DNA of 64,000 bases from Linum tenue (GCA_946122785.1 CAMGYJ010000004.1:9322150-9386149), one strand, 5' to 3'; numbered from the stretch's first letter, positions 11,684-24,554 are shown. Notes: generated from the letters alone by a model not told the origin. Numbers and translations: made by a program.

Positions 11684-14600
11684 ATGGAAGCAGCACTCGA
11701 AGCGATCAGAAATCAATTGGAGAACATTGCTCATGCTCAAGAAGAGCAAACAGCAAGGCTTGCCGAGCAAGCCACGAGGATGGAGGCTGTCGAGACAAGG
11801 CTCCAGCAGCCGGTTGTGGTCGATGCAAACCCTAACCCTAGACCTCGACAAGAAGAAAGGGGAAGGGAAAACCGAGCTCCTCCACCCTTGGTTCACGAAG
11901 TACAGCGTCATATGCGCCAGCATAGACTCCTTGGAATGCCTCGAGCTGAAAGGAGAGGGCGGCAGCAACATCATGAAGAGGAATTTAATGACGAGGAAGA
12001 AGAGGGCTTTGAGGAGGATGATGATTTGCGAAACCTCAAGGTCACGATTCCCCCTTTTCGCGGTACCACAAACCCTGATGCTTATTTGGATTGGGAGCGA
12101 AAGATGGAAATAGTGTTTGATTGTCATAACTACTATGAGAAGAAGAAAGTGACATTGGCTGCCCTAGAGTTCTCGGATTATGCACTTGTTTGGTGGGATC
12201 AGTTGGGAACGAAACGAAGGAGAAACATGCAGCGTCCTATTGAGACGTGGGATGAGATGAAAGGAATTATGAGGGATCGGTTTGTACCGAGTTCCCATTT
12301 GCGAGATATGTATCAAAACCTCCAGCTTCTCCAGCAAGGAACTAAAAGCGTTGAAGATTATCACAAGGAGTTGGAAGTGTTGATGATACGTGCTGATGTG
12401 AGAGAGGACCGCGAGGCTACCATAGCTCGTTTTCTGTATGGTCTCAATCGAGAGATCAAGAACGTGGTGGAGATACAACCATTCCTTGAACTTGAAGATT
12501 TGGTGGATATGGCAAGTAAAGTGGAACGACAGCTTCGAAATAGGAGGTTTCAACCCTCCATGAATTCCACACGTTCGAGCCAAGGAGTTGCAACCAACCC
12601 TAAGCCGCAACTGCCCGTGAAAGAAGCTCCTAGACCCGCGGCAAGGGCTGATGGTGCAAATCCAGTTATGAAGCAAGGTGGATCGTCGGGGGAAATTCGT
12701 TGTTTCAAATGCCATGGAAGAGGACACATTGCGAGCCAGTGTGCCAATAAGAAGAACCTGATCTTGCTTGATAATGGTGAGTATGTATCGGAGGAAGAGG
12801 AAGAGACCACCGATTCTGATGTCGATGAGTCTATGGAAATGGAACCACCTCCAGGCAGCTTGCTTGTAGCACAGAGAGTATTGTCTGTGCAGCCTAAGGA
12901 GGAGAGTGAACAGAGAGAAAATATCTTCCATACGAGATGTGTAGTTGATGGGAAGTTGCTGTCTCTAGTGATCGATAGAGGAAGTTGCACGAACGTTGTA
13001 AGCGCGTGTGCGGTGAAGAGGCTAGGGCTGCCTACGTTGAAGCATCCAAAGCCATACACGCTGCAATGGCTTAACAATCACGGATCCATCAAAGTCACAA
13101 AGCAGGCACTGATGAAGTTCGAGATTGGAGATTACAAAGATGAGATTTTGTGTGATATAGTGCCTATGCAAGCTGCACATGTGCTTTTTGGCAGGCCATG
13201 GCAATTTGATCGACAAGCACAGCATGATGGAGTGACAAATAAGTACAAGTTGCAACATGGAGGAAAGAAGTTCGTGTTGAAGCCTCTGTCTCCAAGTGAA
13301 GTATATCGAGATCAACTCCAAATGCAGCAACGTCGAGAGCAAGAAAAGGCAAGTAATGCCTCGGCCAAGAAAGGAGAAGAGGGAGCTGGAATTGTGGATT
13401 CGAAGGCAGTGATGCTAGCACGCAATGGAGATTTGAAGCAAGCTGCCTGTGCACGAGAACCTTTGATTGTGCTCATGTACAGGGACGTGCTGCTCAATCA
13501 AGAGCAAGTCCAAGAAGTTCCAGCCAAAGCAAGAGTGGTGTTGGATGAGTTCGAGGATGTGTTTCCAGAGGAAGCACCGAAGGGGCTGCCTCCTATTCGC
13601 GGAATTGAGCACCAAATTGATTTCGTGCCGGGAGCTCAAATTCCAAACAAGGCAGCATATCGAGCTAAACCGGAAGAGACCAAAGAGCTCCAAAGGCAGA
13701 TTGACGAGCTCATGGAGAAGGGGCATGTTCGAGAAAGTTTGAGCCCGTGTGCAGTTCCGGTGATTCTCGTTCCAAGGAAGGATCATACCTGGCGGATGTG
13801 TGTAGACTGTCGAGCCATCAATCAAATTACAGTTAAGTATCGTCATCCAATTCCACGATTAGATGATATGCTTGATGAATTACATGGCTCTACGGTGTTT
13901 TCCAAGATTGGTTTGAGATCAGGTTACCACCAAATTCGTATGAAGGAGGGAGACGAGTGGAAGACTGCGTTTAAGACCAAGCAGGGTCTATACGAATGGA
14001 TGGTGATGCCCATTGGTTTAACCAATGCTCCTAGCACTTTCATGAGGCTGATGAACCATGTTTTGAGGCCATTCATTGGCAAGTTCGTGGTCGTATACTT
14101 CGACGACATTCTGATCTACTCGAAGTGCATGGAGGATCATCTCAATCACTTGAGAGAGGTGTTGGCGATGTTGAGAAAGGAGAAATTGTATGCTAACCTC
14201 AAGAAGTGCTCGTTTTGCACTTCTAGTGTTATTTTTCTTGGTTTTGTGGTGAGGGCAGATGGAGTCAAGGTGGATGAAGAGAAGGTGAAAGCAATTCGCG
14301 ATTGGCCTATTCCAACCAACGTGAATGAGGTGCGGAGCTTTCATGGGCTTGCTGGATTTTATCGTCGATTTGTGCCCAACTTCAGCACCATTGCCGCACC
14401 ATTGACATCCATCATCAAGAAGAACGTGACGTTCTATTGGGGAGAGGAGCAGACCAGAGCATTCGAGCTGCTCAAGCACAAGCTCACGCATTCACCTATT
14501 CTGATGTTGCCGGATTTTAATAAGACATTCGAGGTGGAGTGTGATGCTTCTGGTTTGGGAATTGGAGCAGTGTTGATGCAAGAGAAGAAGCCGATTGCTT

Positions 14601-16351
14601 ACTTCTGCGAGAAGTTGAGTGGGGCTGCCCTCAACTATCCGACGTACGACAAGGATCTTTATGCTCTAGTTCGAGCCTTAGAGACATGGCAGCACTATCT
14701 TTGGCCGAAGGAGTTCGTGATTCACACTGATCACGAGTCGTTGAAGTATTTGAAAGCTCAACACAAGCTGAACAAGAGACATGCTCGATGGGTTGAGTTC
14801 ATTGAGTCCTTTCCATATGTGATCAAGTACAAGCAGGGCAAAGAAAATGTAGTTGCTGATGCCCTATCTCGAAGACATTCGTTGATCACGACGATGGGGG
14901 TGAAGTATTTGGGTTTCGAGCATATCAAGGAGCTCTATTCTGATGATGCTGACTTTGGGGAGATCTATAGAGCTTGTGAACAGCATGGCGATGGGAAGTT
15001 CTATCGAAGTGATGGCTACTTGTTTCGAGCTAACCAGTTGTGTATTCCTCGATCATCACTTCGAGAGTTGCTGTTGAAAGAGGCTCATGGAGGAGGCTTA
15101 ATGGCACATTTCGGTGTAGACAAGACGCTGAGTTGTCTACAAGAGCACTTCTATTGGCCGCACATGAAGGGAGACGTGGAGAATCTATGTGCGAGGTGTG
15201 TGGAGTGCAAGCAGGCCAAGTCGAAGGTGCAATCATCTGGATTGTACACACCGCTACCGATTCCATATGCTCCATGGATCGACATCTCTATGGATTTTGT
15301 GCTTGGTTTGCCGCGGACAAGGAAGGGAAGAGATTCGATTTTCGTGGTGGTGGATCGATTCTCGAAGATGGCACACTTTATCCCATGCCATAAGACTGAC
15401 GATGCGGTTAACGTGGCTGATTTGTTTTTCAGGGAAGTGGTGCGATTGCATGGGATGCCGCGTTCCATAGTATCCGATCGAGATACTAAGTTTCTGAGTT
15501 TCTTCTGGAAGACGTTGTGGAGCAAACTAGGGACGAAGCTGTTGTTCTCTACTACATGTCACCCTCAAACCGATGGGCAAACAGAGGTGGTCAATCGAAC
15601 ATTATCCCAGATGCTTCGAGCTGTGATCAAGAGCAACATCAAGGTTTGGGAGGACTGCCTTCCCCATGTAGAGTTTGCTTACAACAGGATGGTGCACTCG
15701 ACGACGAAGTTCACTCCGTTTGAGCTCGTGTATGGTTTCAATCCACTCACTCCATTGGATTTGATACCATTACCTTTGAATGAGCAGGTCAATCTCGATG
15801 GAGCCAAAAAAGCTGAGTTCGTGAAGAGTTTACATGAGAAGGCGAGATTGAACATTGAGAGAAGGACGGAGCAGATCATGCGCAATGTGAACAAAAACAG
15901 GAAACCGAGGCACTTTGAATTTGGCGACTGGGTGTGGGTGCATTTGAGGAAGGAGAGGTTTCCCCAGCAGAGGAAATCGAAGTTAATGCCTAGATGTGAT
16001 GGTCCTTTCCAGGTGGTTTCGAAGATTGGAAGCAATGCCTACAAGATCGACTTGCCGGGAGAGTATGGAGTAAGTGCAACGTTTAATGTTTCTGACCTTG
16101 CACCTTATTTGGATGGCAATTCGGATTTGAGGGCAAATCCTTTTGAAGAAGGAGGGGCCGATGAGGACATCAATGGGCAAGTCACACGTGCTAAGGCAAG
16201 GACGTTGAAGGAGAAGCTTGCGACATATTTGGATAGCTACTTTGGAGCCATGGATGTTGAGCTATTTCGAGGGAAGCCATATATGATGATTCGAGTGGAG
16301 GAAGAAGGAGGAAGTGCTGAAGAGAAGGCAGATTGCAAGAAGCAGCCTTAA
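11684..16351 (+). CDS. Gag-pol polyprotein of the chromovirus-like element
   Basis: 1555 residues starting at [11 protein letters not shown]. An upstream in-frame extension would start inside the LTR and cross the primer site, so it is rejected. Order: gag; CCHC knuckle ([14 protein letters not shown]); aspartic protease; reverse transcriptase with YFDD at 805-808; RNase H; integrase with HHCC finger and DD35E residues D1204, D1265 and E1301; GPF-type C-terminus. There is no stop or frameshift. Two catalytic positions differ from consensus, each explained by one base change: protease reads D431-R-G instead of D-S/T-G, and reverse transcriptase motif A reads [10 protein letters not shown] with G743 where the metal-binding Asp is expected. 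The element therefore looks intact but is probably not autonomous. The C-terminus and stop are encoded by the 3' LTR. Confidence 0.92.
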   Translation: MEAALEAIRNQLENIAHAQEEQTARLAEQATRMEAVETRLQQPVVVDANPNPRPRQEERGRENRAPPPLVHEVQRHMRQHRLLGMPRAERRGRQQHHEEEFNDEEEEGFEEDDDLRNLKVTIPPFRGTTNPDAYLDWERKMEIVFDCHNYYEKKKVTLAALEFSDYALVWWDQLGTKRRRNMQRPIETWDEMKGIMRDRFVPSSHLRDMYQNLQLLQQGTKSVEDYHKELEVLMIRADVREDREATIARFLYGLNREIKNVVEIQPFLELEDLVDMASKVERQLRNRRFQPSMNSTRSSQGVATNPKPQLPVKEAPRPAARADGANPVMKQGGSSGEIRCFKCHGRGHIASQCANKKNLILLDNGEYVSEEEEETTDSDVDESMEMEPPPGSLLVAQRVLSVQPKEESEQRENIFHTRCVVDGKLLSLVIDRGSCTNVVSACAVKRLGLPTLKHPKPYTLQWLNNHGSIKVTKQALMKFEIGDYKDEILCDIVPMQAAHVLFGRPWQFDRQAQHDGVTNKYKLQHGGKKFVLKPLSPSEVYRDQLQMQQRREQEKASNASAKKGEEGAGIVDSKAVMLARNGDLKQAACAREPLIVLMYRDVLLNQEQVQEVPAKARVVLDEFEDVFPEEAPKGLPPIRGIEHQIDFVPGAQIPNKAAYRAKPEETKELQRQIDELMEKGHVRESLSPCAVPVILVPRKDHTWRMCVDCRAINQITVKYRHPIPRLDDMLDELHGSTVFSKIGLRSGYHQIRMKEGDEWKTAFKTKQGLYEWMVMPIGLTNAPSTFMRLMNHVLRPFIGKFVVVYFDDILIYSKCMEDHLNHLREVLAMLRKEKLYANLKKCSFCTSSVIFLGFVVRADGVKVDEEKVKAIRDWPIPTNVNEVRSFHGLAGFYRRFVPNFSTIAAPLTSIIKKNVTFYWGEEQTRAFELLKHKLTHSPILMLPDFNKTFEVECDASGLGIGAVLMQEKKPIAYFCEKLSGAALNYPTYDKDLYALVRALETWQHYLWPKEFVIHTDHESLKYLKAQHKLNKRHARWVEFIESFPYVIKYKQGKENVVADALSRRHSLITTMGVKYLGFEHIKELYSDDADFGEIYRACEQHGDGKFYRSDGYLFRANQLCIPRSSLRELLLKEAHGGGLMAHFGVDKTLSCLQEHFYWPHMKGDVENLCARCVECKQAKSKVQSSGLYTPLPIPYAPWIDISMDFVLGLPRTRKGRDSIFVVVDRFSKMAHFIPCHKTDDAVNVADLFFREVVRLHGMPRSIVSDRDTKFLSFFWKTLWSKLGTKLLFSTTCHPQTDGQTEVVNRTLSQMLRAVIKSNIKVWEDCLPHVEFAYNRMVHSTTKFTPFELVYGFNPLTPLDLIPLPLNEQVNLDGAKKAEFVKSLHEKARLNIERRTEQIMRNVNKNRKPRHFEFGDWVWVHLRKERFPQQRKSKLMPRCDGPFQVVSKIGSNAYKIDLPGEYGVSATFNVSDLAPYLDGNSDLRANPFEEGGADEDINGQVTRAKARTLKEKLATYLDSYFGAMDVELFRGKPYMMIRVEEEGGSAEEKADCKKQP
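16145..16157 (+). promoter_or_regulatory. Polypurine tract of the chromovirus-like element
   Basis: GAAGAAGGAGGGG ends one base before the 3' LTR and lies inside the pol reading frame, where it encodes part of an EEGG stretch. Confidence 0.85.
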
Positions 16352-16824
16352 CGGGTTTGCTTAACGGGTCCAGCCTTAACGGGTTTACTTAACGGGTCCA
16401 GGCTTAACGGGTTTGCTGGCTGTTTCCGAGTTTCCTTGTTTTAAAGTCGGTTTATGATTGTTTTTCCATGTTGGAGTCGGATTTGGGTTGTACTTTGCCT
16501 ATTTAAAGGGCTGAACACGTTGGTTTTACCCTTAGACGATTATTATGGAATTTCAGAGGCTAAAGCCGAGTTCCTACGCGGAATTTGCCCTAATTACTCT
16601 GTCGAGAATCTCCAGAGTGCTAGAGCGACTCTTATCAGCTAGGTAATCACCCTGGTTGTGGCGAGCTACCCATATTGATTGCCCTTTATTCCGAGTTGAA
16701 TCTGTCCGATCGATTCATATATCGATTGCCCTTATTCACGGGTGAGTACTGTCCGATCGATTTCCATCCTATCCGGTTTTGTTTGGTTCGAGAAGCTTGA
16801 CCCTGCGCAACTTTGATTATATCA
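16159..16824 (+). repeat. 3' LTR of the chromovirus-like element
   Basis: 666 bp matching the 5' LTR. The first base is C instead of T, so the TG end is lost in this copy. TTAACGGGT mini-repeats lie at 16349-16408. TTTAT follows at 16825. Confidence 0.93.
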
Positions 16825-17233
16825 TTTATCTTTCTAGTTTCTCATTAGTTGGTTTGTTTGTAATAAGCTATTTTATAGAATTTTAGGTTTAAATGTTTTT
16901 GGGCCAGGTTCGACTGTGGGTTGTTTGTGTTGAAGTTGATGACATGTGGTGGCCATTTGTATGAGTGTGCCCGGGGACTGAAGAAGAAGGTGGTTTATTC
17001 CCTTCATCTTGGTATTATTGTTATTGACGCAATTTTGGTCATTTTCTTATGGCTTCTTCATTTACATTTTTCAGTTTGACAGTGAAGAGGAGAGGCTGGG
17101 TCTAGCTCTGTACTTGTTGAACAATATGGAGAATACGGAGCGTGATGCTCTCCATCAGAAGGTACTCATGGAAAGTGTTAGTGGAGGTGATTCCGTGGAG
17201 GGCGGTGTGGAATGGAGTGGGACTCCTGAATAA

Positions 17234-19725
17234 TTAGGGAATGGCAAGGCACTAAGATTTTGATATATTTGTTTTTTCCCAAACACTCAAAGAACTGGAG
17301 CAGTTGCTGCTAGGTGTTTTTGTGACATTTTCTTTTGTTCTCCACGATCGTTACTGCATTGGAATTCCCAAATTTGATTTTTGTTTGCTCGTAGAACCAC
17401 TGTGTTGTATTTGTGCTTTTTATTGTTGTTTGCAGCTGTGATTGCAGCAGTTCTCAATGGTTTATGGGTATGTTGTCCAACTAGAAATCGACTTGGAGGA
17501 GTATTTGAGCAATATAAGAAAAGCATTCTGCTTTCAGAAATAAGCATTGTACGATTAAACATCATATTAGTTTGATTTGCAGCAATAAATGAGAGTCGTT
17601 GTGATCTCCGTGTGAAGTGCTTAAATCAAAAGGCTTAAGTAAAAAAAACACCTCAATTAGTTGTTATTAGATTTGTTTTTCACCAGAAGCAGGGAGGAAG
17701 AGAAAAGAACCAAAAACACTTCATCGGCTTCCTCAATCTTCCCCTCCGATGCAAATATGGTGATCCTGTATCAGCCTCAATTTCCGACTCACAACCTCAA
17801 CCTCTTATACACCCAAGTTTCCCAGCTCGAAATTGACCAGAATACACCAGAACACGGCAGAGCTAACGCAACTTACAATCAATCTGCTTGGGAACAGGGG
17901 ATGGTAGCCAAAATAAGTGGAGACCCAAGTACACAGAGATGGAGTTGTACAAGACAAGCAAAGAATATATCTCAAATTCTCAATAACAAATACTTGTTGC
18001 TCGCAAAAGCTAGGTGCACAGACTTGGAATATGGATTAAGCAAATAGTCTTTGGTCGCTTGAGGTTTTTTTTATAATGGTGATGAAAATTATATTAAAAC
18101 GGCAAAGGACAAAGAAGTCCAAAGCTAGTACAAACAAAAAAAGAGAAGTTGGTTCAGAAGCACTGAACAAGAGTTACAGAAAATGCAAAAGGAAAAAAAA
18201 AACAACAAAGCAAAGGGGCGAGAGCCCATCAATCCACAATTTAACCATCGCTGCACAGAAACCAGCAACGCAACCCACCAATACTGTCACCCATCCAATC
18301 GAAAAAACAGCTCAAGGACCTCAACCTCAAGGACAAAGTCGTTGTCACGAAGCCGCTGTCACGAAGCCAATAACCACACCTCGAGCAGAAAGAACTGAAG
18401 CGCAAACAAGAAATCCACACCCAATCATCCAACAACCGCCACTTGATATCTCCATCCTAAAAGAAACCATCACAAAAAGGATAAATTGGCATCACACCTG
18501 CCAGCATATAGAATGGAAGGCAAAGTGAAAGATCCAACCATTTATGTCGCTTGGATCATCATTCTTCCACCTGCAAATTGTGGCCCAAATATCTCCAGAT
18601 GGTGGATTAAGACTGCTGCAAATTCTCGGCAACCTGCTTCATAAGATAAAAGAAGGAAGGAGAACACAGAAGCAGAACCGGAAAGAGCAACCAATCCCCT
18701 GCTGCTCGGTCATTCGAAGATTGCCACAGGGGGAAGAACACAGTGTCAGCAGCGTAGAAGTATAGACCACAAACTGAAAGTACAGAGTTTTATTTGAAGC
18801 CACTATATAAGAACTCACTTTCAACGGACCGAATCTCACTCAAAGCATGAAGTTCAACAATTTAGAGCAGAAATGTGAACAAGTTCCCCAATCCCAGCCA
18901 ATCCAACAATCAATATTACCTGTCTAAAACTTTACAGTCGTTGACTTTCAGTAGTCAAGACTCCCTTTCAATGTAACTGACAGAGGGAATTAGGCAAACT
19001 GTTTAAAAACCCTTATACTGAACTGAAGACTTTCTACAAAAAAAAAAAAAATCCTTACACTGTTTTCATTCTCTAAGTACTGTCCTTAGCCCCAGACTAC
19101 AACAACAATAGTCAATTGTTCAAAACAGATGAGAAAGAAAAGTCAAATTTACCGCACACATCATAAAGCTGAATTCCCAGCAACTATGAAGTTCTCATAT
19201 AAAGCGTACCTCTCCAACCCACCAGGCCAATTGACTAACAATCACGAAGTGGAATTTGAAAAATTGAATACAAATTGACAACAATTTTGGTAGGTAAGAG
19301 GTCCCCTGTATGTTTTCCTCGTGGACAAGAGACTAACAAGCACCAAACCTCTACTAAAGTTCCCCCTCCTCCGATTTGCATTCCTATAACGTAACAAATC
19401 TGTTGAAGAGAACCGTTATGATAAAATAAAAAAAACTTCCACACGCTGGAAATAAGGAATGACACAGTATATTCCCAAAGAGTCCCTTATCATCTCAGCA
19501 ACGAAATGGAACTGCATCCTTGAAAAACGAGTTAAGCAAAAATACGGATTTGAATTCTGAGGAATACGTATGAAGAGAAAAAATTGGAGGAGTTAGTTTG
19601 GGTTAGCGTTTCCCTCACGAAGTCCCCCACAATCAGTTGCTTCTGTACATGTATGCACAGAACACTGGAACTGGCAAGCTGGTTTATTCTACACAGCATC
19701 GGTGCAACTCAGAACAGCTGCCCAC
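17234..19725. other. MULE interior between protease and transposase genes
   Basis: No conserved protein was recognised. It should contain the 3' end of the protease transcript and the promoter of the transposase gene. Open frames at 17661-18047 and 18076-18528 lack any family signature. Confidence 0.45.
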
Positions 19726-22700
19726 ATGGACAAGGATGGGAATCACCCTAGCACAAGTGTTGGTTTCAATAGTGAGAGAGAAGAGGATCGAACCACAGAG
19801 GCAGAGGCTACCGATCAACCGCAGCATAGCGCTGATTTGAATGCCGAGAGAGAAGGGACTATAACTCCGCTAATTGATACCAATATTTTGGAGTCAGAAA
19901 CCCCTTCGAGTGGAGATGAAGAGGAGACTGAAGTTGCATCCGGAATTCAGCATGAAGAAGTCCCTTTGAACGGAGAAGCATTGGAAATTTTGGCCAACCT
20001 TACAGCAGAGGATGTCATCGGTCGGAAATTCAATACCATTGACGACGCTTACAATTTCTATAACACGTATGCAAGAGCTTGGGGCTTTTCTGTGAGAACT
20101 GAGAGGAAAAATGAAACCAAAAAGGGGGAAATAACTTCTCGAAAATTTGTTTGTTCACCTGCGGGAACAAAACGCAAACGAGTAAAGGAACTAAAGCTAA
20201 CTGCACGCTTGAACACTCAATTTCATTGTCAAGCTTTCATGCGTGTTCACTTGGACAGGTTAGACAAGTTCTTTCCATTCACAATTTCATAAATCTAACT
20301 AGATTTGTGATGGTGTTTGTGACAATGCAGTATCCTGACATTCATACTCATACTTCCTAGTGACTGAATTCATCTATGTTGCCTTGGACAGATTAGATTC
20401 TAAATATGCTATTGATGCTTTTGATGTAAACCACACCCATGATCCAGTTCGTCCACAACAGGTGCATCATATGAGATCACATAGAGGTTTAGATGAAGCG
20501 ACAAAAGCTAAAGTTCGATACCAACGAGATGTGGGCATGAAAATTGCCGATATCATGAATCAGCATGTTCAGAAAGCTGGAGGGTACGACAAAGTACGAC
20601 ATACGAAAAAGGATTTGCATAATTTTGCATCTAAAGCTCGACAAGATAGGATCAGTGAAGGCGATGTTGCTACTGCACTAGCGTATCTAAAGTACAAAAT
20701 GAGCATAGACAATCAGTTCATCCTCGAACCCACTTTCGATGAAGAGAAGATGCTTTGTAGTGTGTTCTGGGCGGACATCATAAGCGTAGCCGATATGTCA
20801 TGCTTTGGGGATTTGCTAGCTTTTGACACCACATACAAGAAAACATTTACAACATGTCGCTAGTTGTTTTCTCAGGTACGTAACCAACCTTTTTCGAATC
20901 AAATTCGTTCCATCATTCCTCATTGATATGCAACTCTATCTTCTATTTAGCTATACATGACTTTAGTATAACTTTTTAGGTATCTGATAGCATCATATTT
21001 GCACGTGTTTTCACTCTGGTTTCCTGTCCATTTTGGCTCGAATTGATTGTTCCTTGGCCTGTTTTACGCTAGGTTGTGTTGTTTTGTCGTATTTCAGGTC
21101 CTAGCAAGTAAAGAGGTGCATAGGCGCAAGTTTCGGGTCATTTGGAGGTCAGATGGCGACTCACAGAAGGAATTACGGGCAGCCCCTGCCAAATTACGAC
21201 CGTAATTGGTCAGGGCATGTCCGTAAAACAATTGCCGAGCCTTTTCCCCAAGATTTCTTCTCGGCGCTAAAATTACGGGCAAGCCTCCAGAGAATTACGA
21301 CCGTAATTCCTAAAAATACGGGCGGTAATTGTGGAATTACGGGCATAGATCCTCCTCCTTCAGTTTAATTGAAACGTGCGTTTTGGGGAAAATTACGGGC
21401 AGGCCATGATTACGGCCGTAATTCAGCCCGTAATTCGCCCAGAGTCGGGTTTTTGGAGGCAGATTCGAGCCAAGAAAGAGGTATTCGAGTTTCTAGAGCA
21501 AAAACAGAGTTTTAGAGAGAGAAAGAGCGAAGAACAAACCCTAGGAGCTATTTTGGAGTGGATTTCTCACCATTGAAGCCCAGATTGCGTCCCCAGGAGT
21601 GAAGATTGACATCCCAGAGAAGATTTTCCTCATCTTTATGAGTATGACTACTCTGATTTCTGTTTTCCTTTCTCTCTCTATGGAGTAGAACCTTTCTCTC
21701 ACTTGGGTATGAAGAACCCTAGTTCCTTGTGTTAGGGATTTGATTGTAATGACTTGGGATGATTATACTGTTTGATTTTAATCGAATGATGCATGTTTAT
21801 TGAATTGATTGAAGTCTGATCAGCTTTTCTTGATTTCTGCTGCAACCTGAGATAGATAGAATCTGATTAGGTTGTTAGAGCCTCTTCATTCGATAGTAGG
21901 AGATTGGCTATACGGGAGTTAGCCAGTTTACTGCTTTGTACTGGAATTCATTTCCAGTAGTGGAGTTCTGTGCTTATTGCTTCAGCTTTCTATCCCGGTG
22001 AAGATTAGTCGTCTGCCGGGTAGTTAGACTGAGAGGGCTTGGTCAGCTTAAGAGATTCCAAGCTACTGTCGGATCTTCCGCAGTCTAATCAATAGTGAAT
22101 CAACCCAGGGGAATTACAATTGAACCTAACTAAGGGGCTAGGGGGACTCATTCCCGAGTGACTCTTTCCTGCTTTTGAAAACCGAACCATTTCCTGCTTT
22201 CTTACTGCTTTTGCTTTAAACAACAATCAATCGAATAGTTGGTTAGATAATAGACAATCACGGAGTAAGCAGTAGATCTAGACCCCGGGTTGATAATAGA
22301 ACTTGCCTGTTACTGCATTCCCGAACTGCGATTACACTTGGTCGCAGTTTGGTGTTGTGTTTTGGCGTGTCAGTATCAATCACCATCGTAAGAGCTGTAT
22401 ATTTGGATGTGCTTTATTGGCTAACGAGACAAAAAAGAGTTATGATTGGGTTCTGGGGAAGTTGAAGAAAGCAATGGGAGACAAAGAACCTCGGACGATT
22501 ATAACAGATGGTGACAAAGCAATGAGGAATGCCATACAGAAAGTGTTTCCTGCTGCAACTCATCGACTATGTTCATGGCATATCGCCAAGAACATTGTGA
22601 GTCGTCTAAAGAATAATAAAGAATTTGAGCCTGAATGGAAGAAGTTTGTATATGTTGATCTTAAACCGGCTGAATTTGAAGAAAAATGGGCGGAATTGGT

Positions 22701-24406
22701 CTCAAATCATAAACTGAAAGATTGTCAATGGGTCTCCGATTTATTTGATAGACGAAGGGAATGGGCATACACATACCTTCGATCTTACTTCTTTGCAGGG
22801 TTGTCAACAACCTCTAGATGTGAAGGAATCAGCTCACATCTTGGAAGGTATGTAACCGAGAACCACAATTTGCTTGAGTTTTTTTTTATCCATTTTGATC
22901 GATGGATTGGAGAGTTGAGGGAAAATGAGGTCAAATTGGATTTTCAATCTAACCATGGTGTCCCGGAAATGAAACATCCGGCATTGCGCACACTTGAAGA
23001 AAGCGGTGCAAAGATATTCACTAACAAGATATTCCGCAAGTTTCAAAAGTGTTAGATATGATGTTGAAACCAAGAAAATGGAGTGCAGTTGTGCTAAACT
23101 TGCATACATGGGAATCCCATGTTCCCATATTCTCTATTTATAGAAAGAAGAGAACATACCCACGATTCCAGAAGAGTTGGCATTAACAAGATGGAGCAAG
23201 AATCCTAAGACTATAGAAGTTACGCAACAACCACTGGATATCAATGACCCTTGGCCATTTAACGTTAGGTATGGGCTGCTGCAATTTTCAGCATCGCGGT
23301 TTTGCTTCCTAGGGGCAAATACAGTGGATACTTTTCAGTTTGCAAACAAGTTAATGGAAACTGCGTGTGACCAGTTGAACAGCATGCAAACTGGTACTAC
23401 TGAGAGGTCGACAATAGAGATACCAAAAGAATACAAAGTTGTAAAAAACCCAATGAAGGTAGCATATAAAGGTGGTAAAACTGGAAAACGGAAGAAGTCG
23501 GACAAGAAGCATCGGAAGTGTGGTCGATGTGGAGATGAAAGGCATTATAGAAGCACCTGTGATAAGCCTGTGGGATATGTACGTCCTAAATCACCGGGGT
23601 CAGATGAGGAAAATGATGATGGAAACGAGGAACCAGATTATTCAGATAAGAATGGTCCAAACAGCCCACCACGGCAGGTGAATTAAATAGGCTAATTCTG
23701 TGAATTTCCGAATCTTACAGTGTGTTTATTTCCATGGTTTATGATATCTTTGTATAATGAATCTATAGTTTCTGATTTTAACACTAGTTTCTTTCATTTT
23801 GCTGAAGCGGCGGAAGACTAGGAGTAGTACCAAGCAGACTGAAGGTCAGTCCAATAACACTAATGGTGAACAGAACGAAGGGGTTGTTGATGGTTCACGA
23901 GACGGACCTGGGAAGGTATTAGTTGTGAACAACACTACCTATGAAACAAATTAAATTCATCTTCTATTTTTATTCCAACAACACTAACATTTTATATGAC
24001 AGCAGAGGAAAGTAGCTACAAATGAAGAAGAAAATGATGACAACAATGATGAAGAAGGTAGCTGGCCCCCAAAGGTCAGTGGAATGACAGTATCCAGTTT
24101 CTTAATGTCTCGACCTATTCATTCTGAATTAGTGTGGTGACAAGTATGGACCTTTTTTTGTAACAGACCATGCCACGTACTAGAAGTGCTACTAAAGGTA
24201 ACAGAGAGCGCGGAGAACCCAGTCAACGTGCACAAACTTGTGTGCAACCTCCAACTGATGAGCCTCCACAGGTACGTGACGCAACATCATGTGTTCAAGT
24301 ATAAATAATATCTGGCTTAACTGTGTGATTATATATTTTGTGTTTGTTGTTACAGACAAGGAGACAGACTAGAGATAATGGCAGGGGAAAGAACATCATC
24401 AACTAA
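19726..24406 (+). pseudogene. MULE transposase with FAR1, MULE catalytic, SWIM and CCHC parts
   Basis: Start ATG at 19726 opens an acidic N-terminus, then a FAR1-type DNA-binding region (VIGRKFNTIDDAYNFYN to CQAFMRVH). Exons are 19726-20258, 20392-20875, 20980 (interrupted) to about 23679, then short exons ending at TAA 24404-24406. The catalytic domain shows Asp in LLAFDTTYK, Asp in IITDGDKAM and Glu in SRCEGISSHLG. A SWIM finger follows (CSC then PCSH, near 23076-23129), then a CCHC knuckle (CGRCGDERHYRSTC) and a charged tail. Lesions: one base missing near 20842-20850, a solo LTR in exon 3, a frameshift near 23050, and an in-frame TAG at 23141. It is clearly dead but was once complete. Confidence 0.85.
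20985..22372. mobile_element. Solo LTR (1388 bp) in a transposase exon
   Basis: Begins TGATAGCATC, ends GGCGTGTCA, and is flanked by a perfect 5-bp duplication GTATC (20980-20984 and 22373-22377). Removing it restores an AG acceptor followed by an exon reading G-I-N-H-H-R in MULE frame. There is no internal coding sequence, so it is a solo LTR from recombination. At 21166-21440 it holds many short inverted ATTACGGGC and CCGTAATT motifs. The parent family was not identified. Confidence 0.85.
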
Positions 24407-24554
24407 GCATGAAGTTGGCCTCTATCTATGCTTGTTTAGCTTTCTGTTTTTTTTTTATGGATTTGGATTTGGAGAACAAAGATTACCACATTCATTGAAG
24501 AACAAAGATTATAGTATTTCTAGAGAACAACATCAGAGCTCTTGCATTTATATA

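Larger units (their letters stand above)
10771..16824 (+). mobile_element. Chromovirus-like Ty3/gypsy LTR retrotransposon
   Basis: LTRs of 667 and 666 bp (10771-11437 and 16159-16824) are flanked by a perfect 5-bp duplication TTTAT (10766-10770 and 16825-16829). An initiator-Met primer-binding site follows the 5' LTR and a purine tract precedes the 3' LTR. One gag-pol ORF spans nearly the whole interior. The pol ORF runs through the purine tract and 193 bases into the 3' LTR, a layout known in CRM-type chromoviruses. No standard chromodomain is visible. LTRs differ at roughly fifteen sites by eye (near 98 % identity), so insertion is recent. It lies in an intron of the MULE protease gene. Confidence 0.93.
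8525..17233 (+). pseudogene. Ulp1-type (C48) SUMO-protease-like gene of the MULE, frameshifted and split by a retrotransposon
   Basis: Eleven exons are supported by GT-AG signals and continuous reading: 8525-8532, 8618-8648, 8741-9007, 9080-9253, 9357-9441, 9542-9628, 10249-10341, 10429-10567, 10648-10760, 16908-16989 and 17075-17233. The N-terminal part is charged. The C-terminal part is a C48 cysteine protease. The catalytic His is in GSHFF and the Asp in VFDLKK (exon 8). The Cys is in FDCGLFVLK, created at the join of exons 9 and 10. Family members remove SUMO; in MULEs their role is unknown. There are two frameshifts: one extra T in a T-run at 9229-9234, and four TTCT units instead of three at 10459-10474, between the catalytic His and Asp. 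Intron 9 holds the whole 6 kb gypsy element in sense orientation. The start ATG at 8525 is a tiny first exon and is less certain. Confidence 0.8.

Noticed and set aside
17661..18528. Two open frames between the MULE genes
   Set aside because: No conserved motif, biased composition and no splice context; treated as chance.
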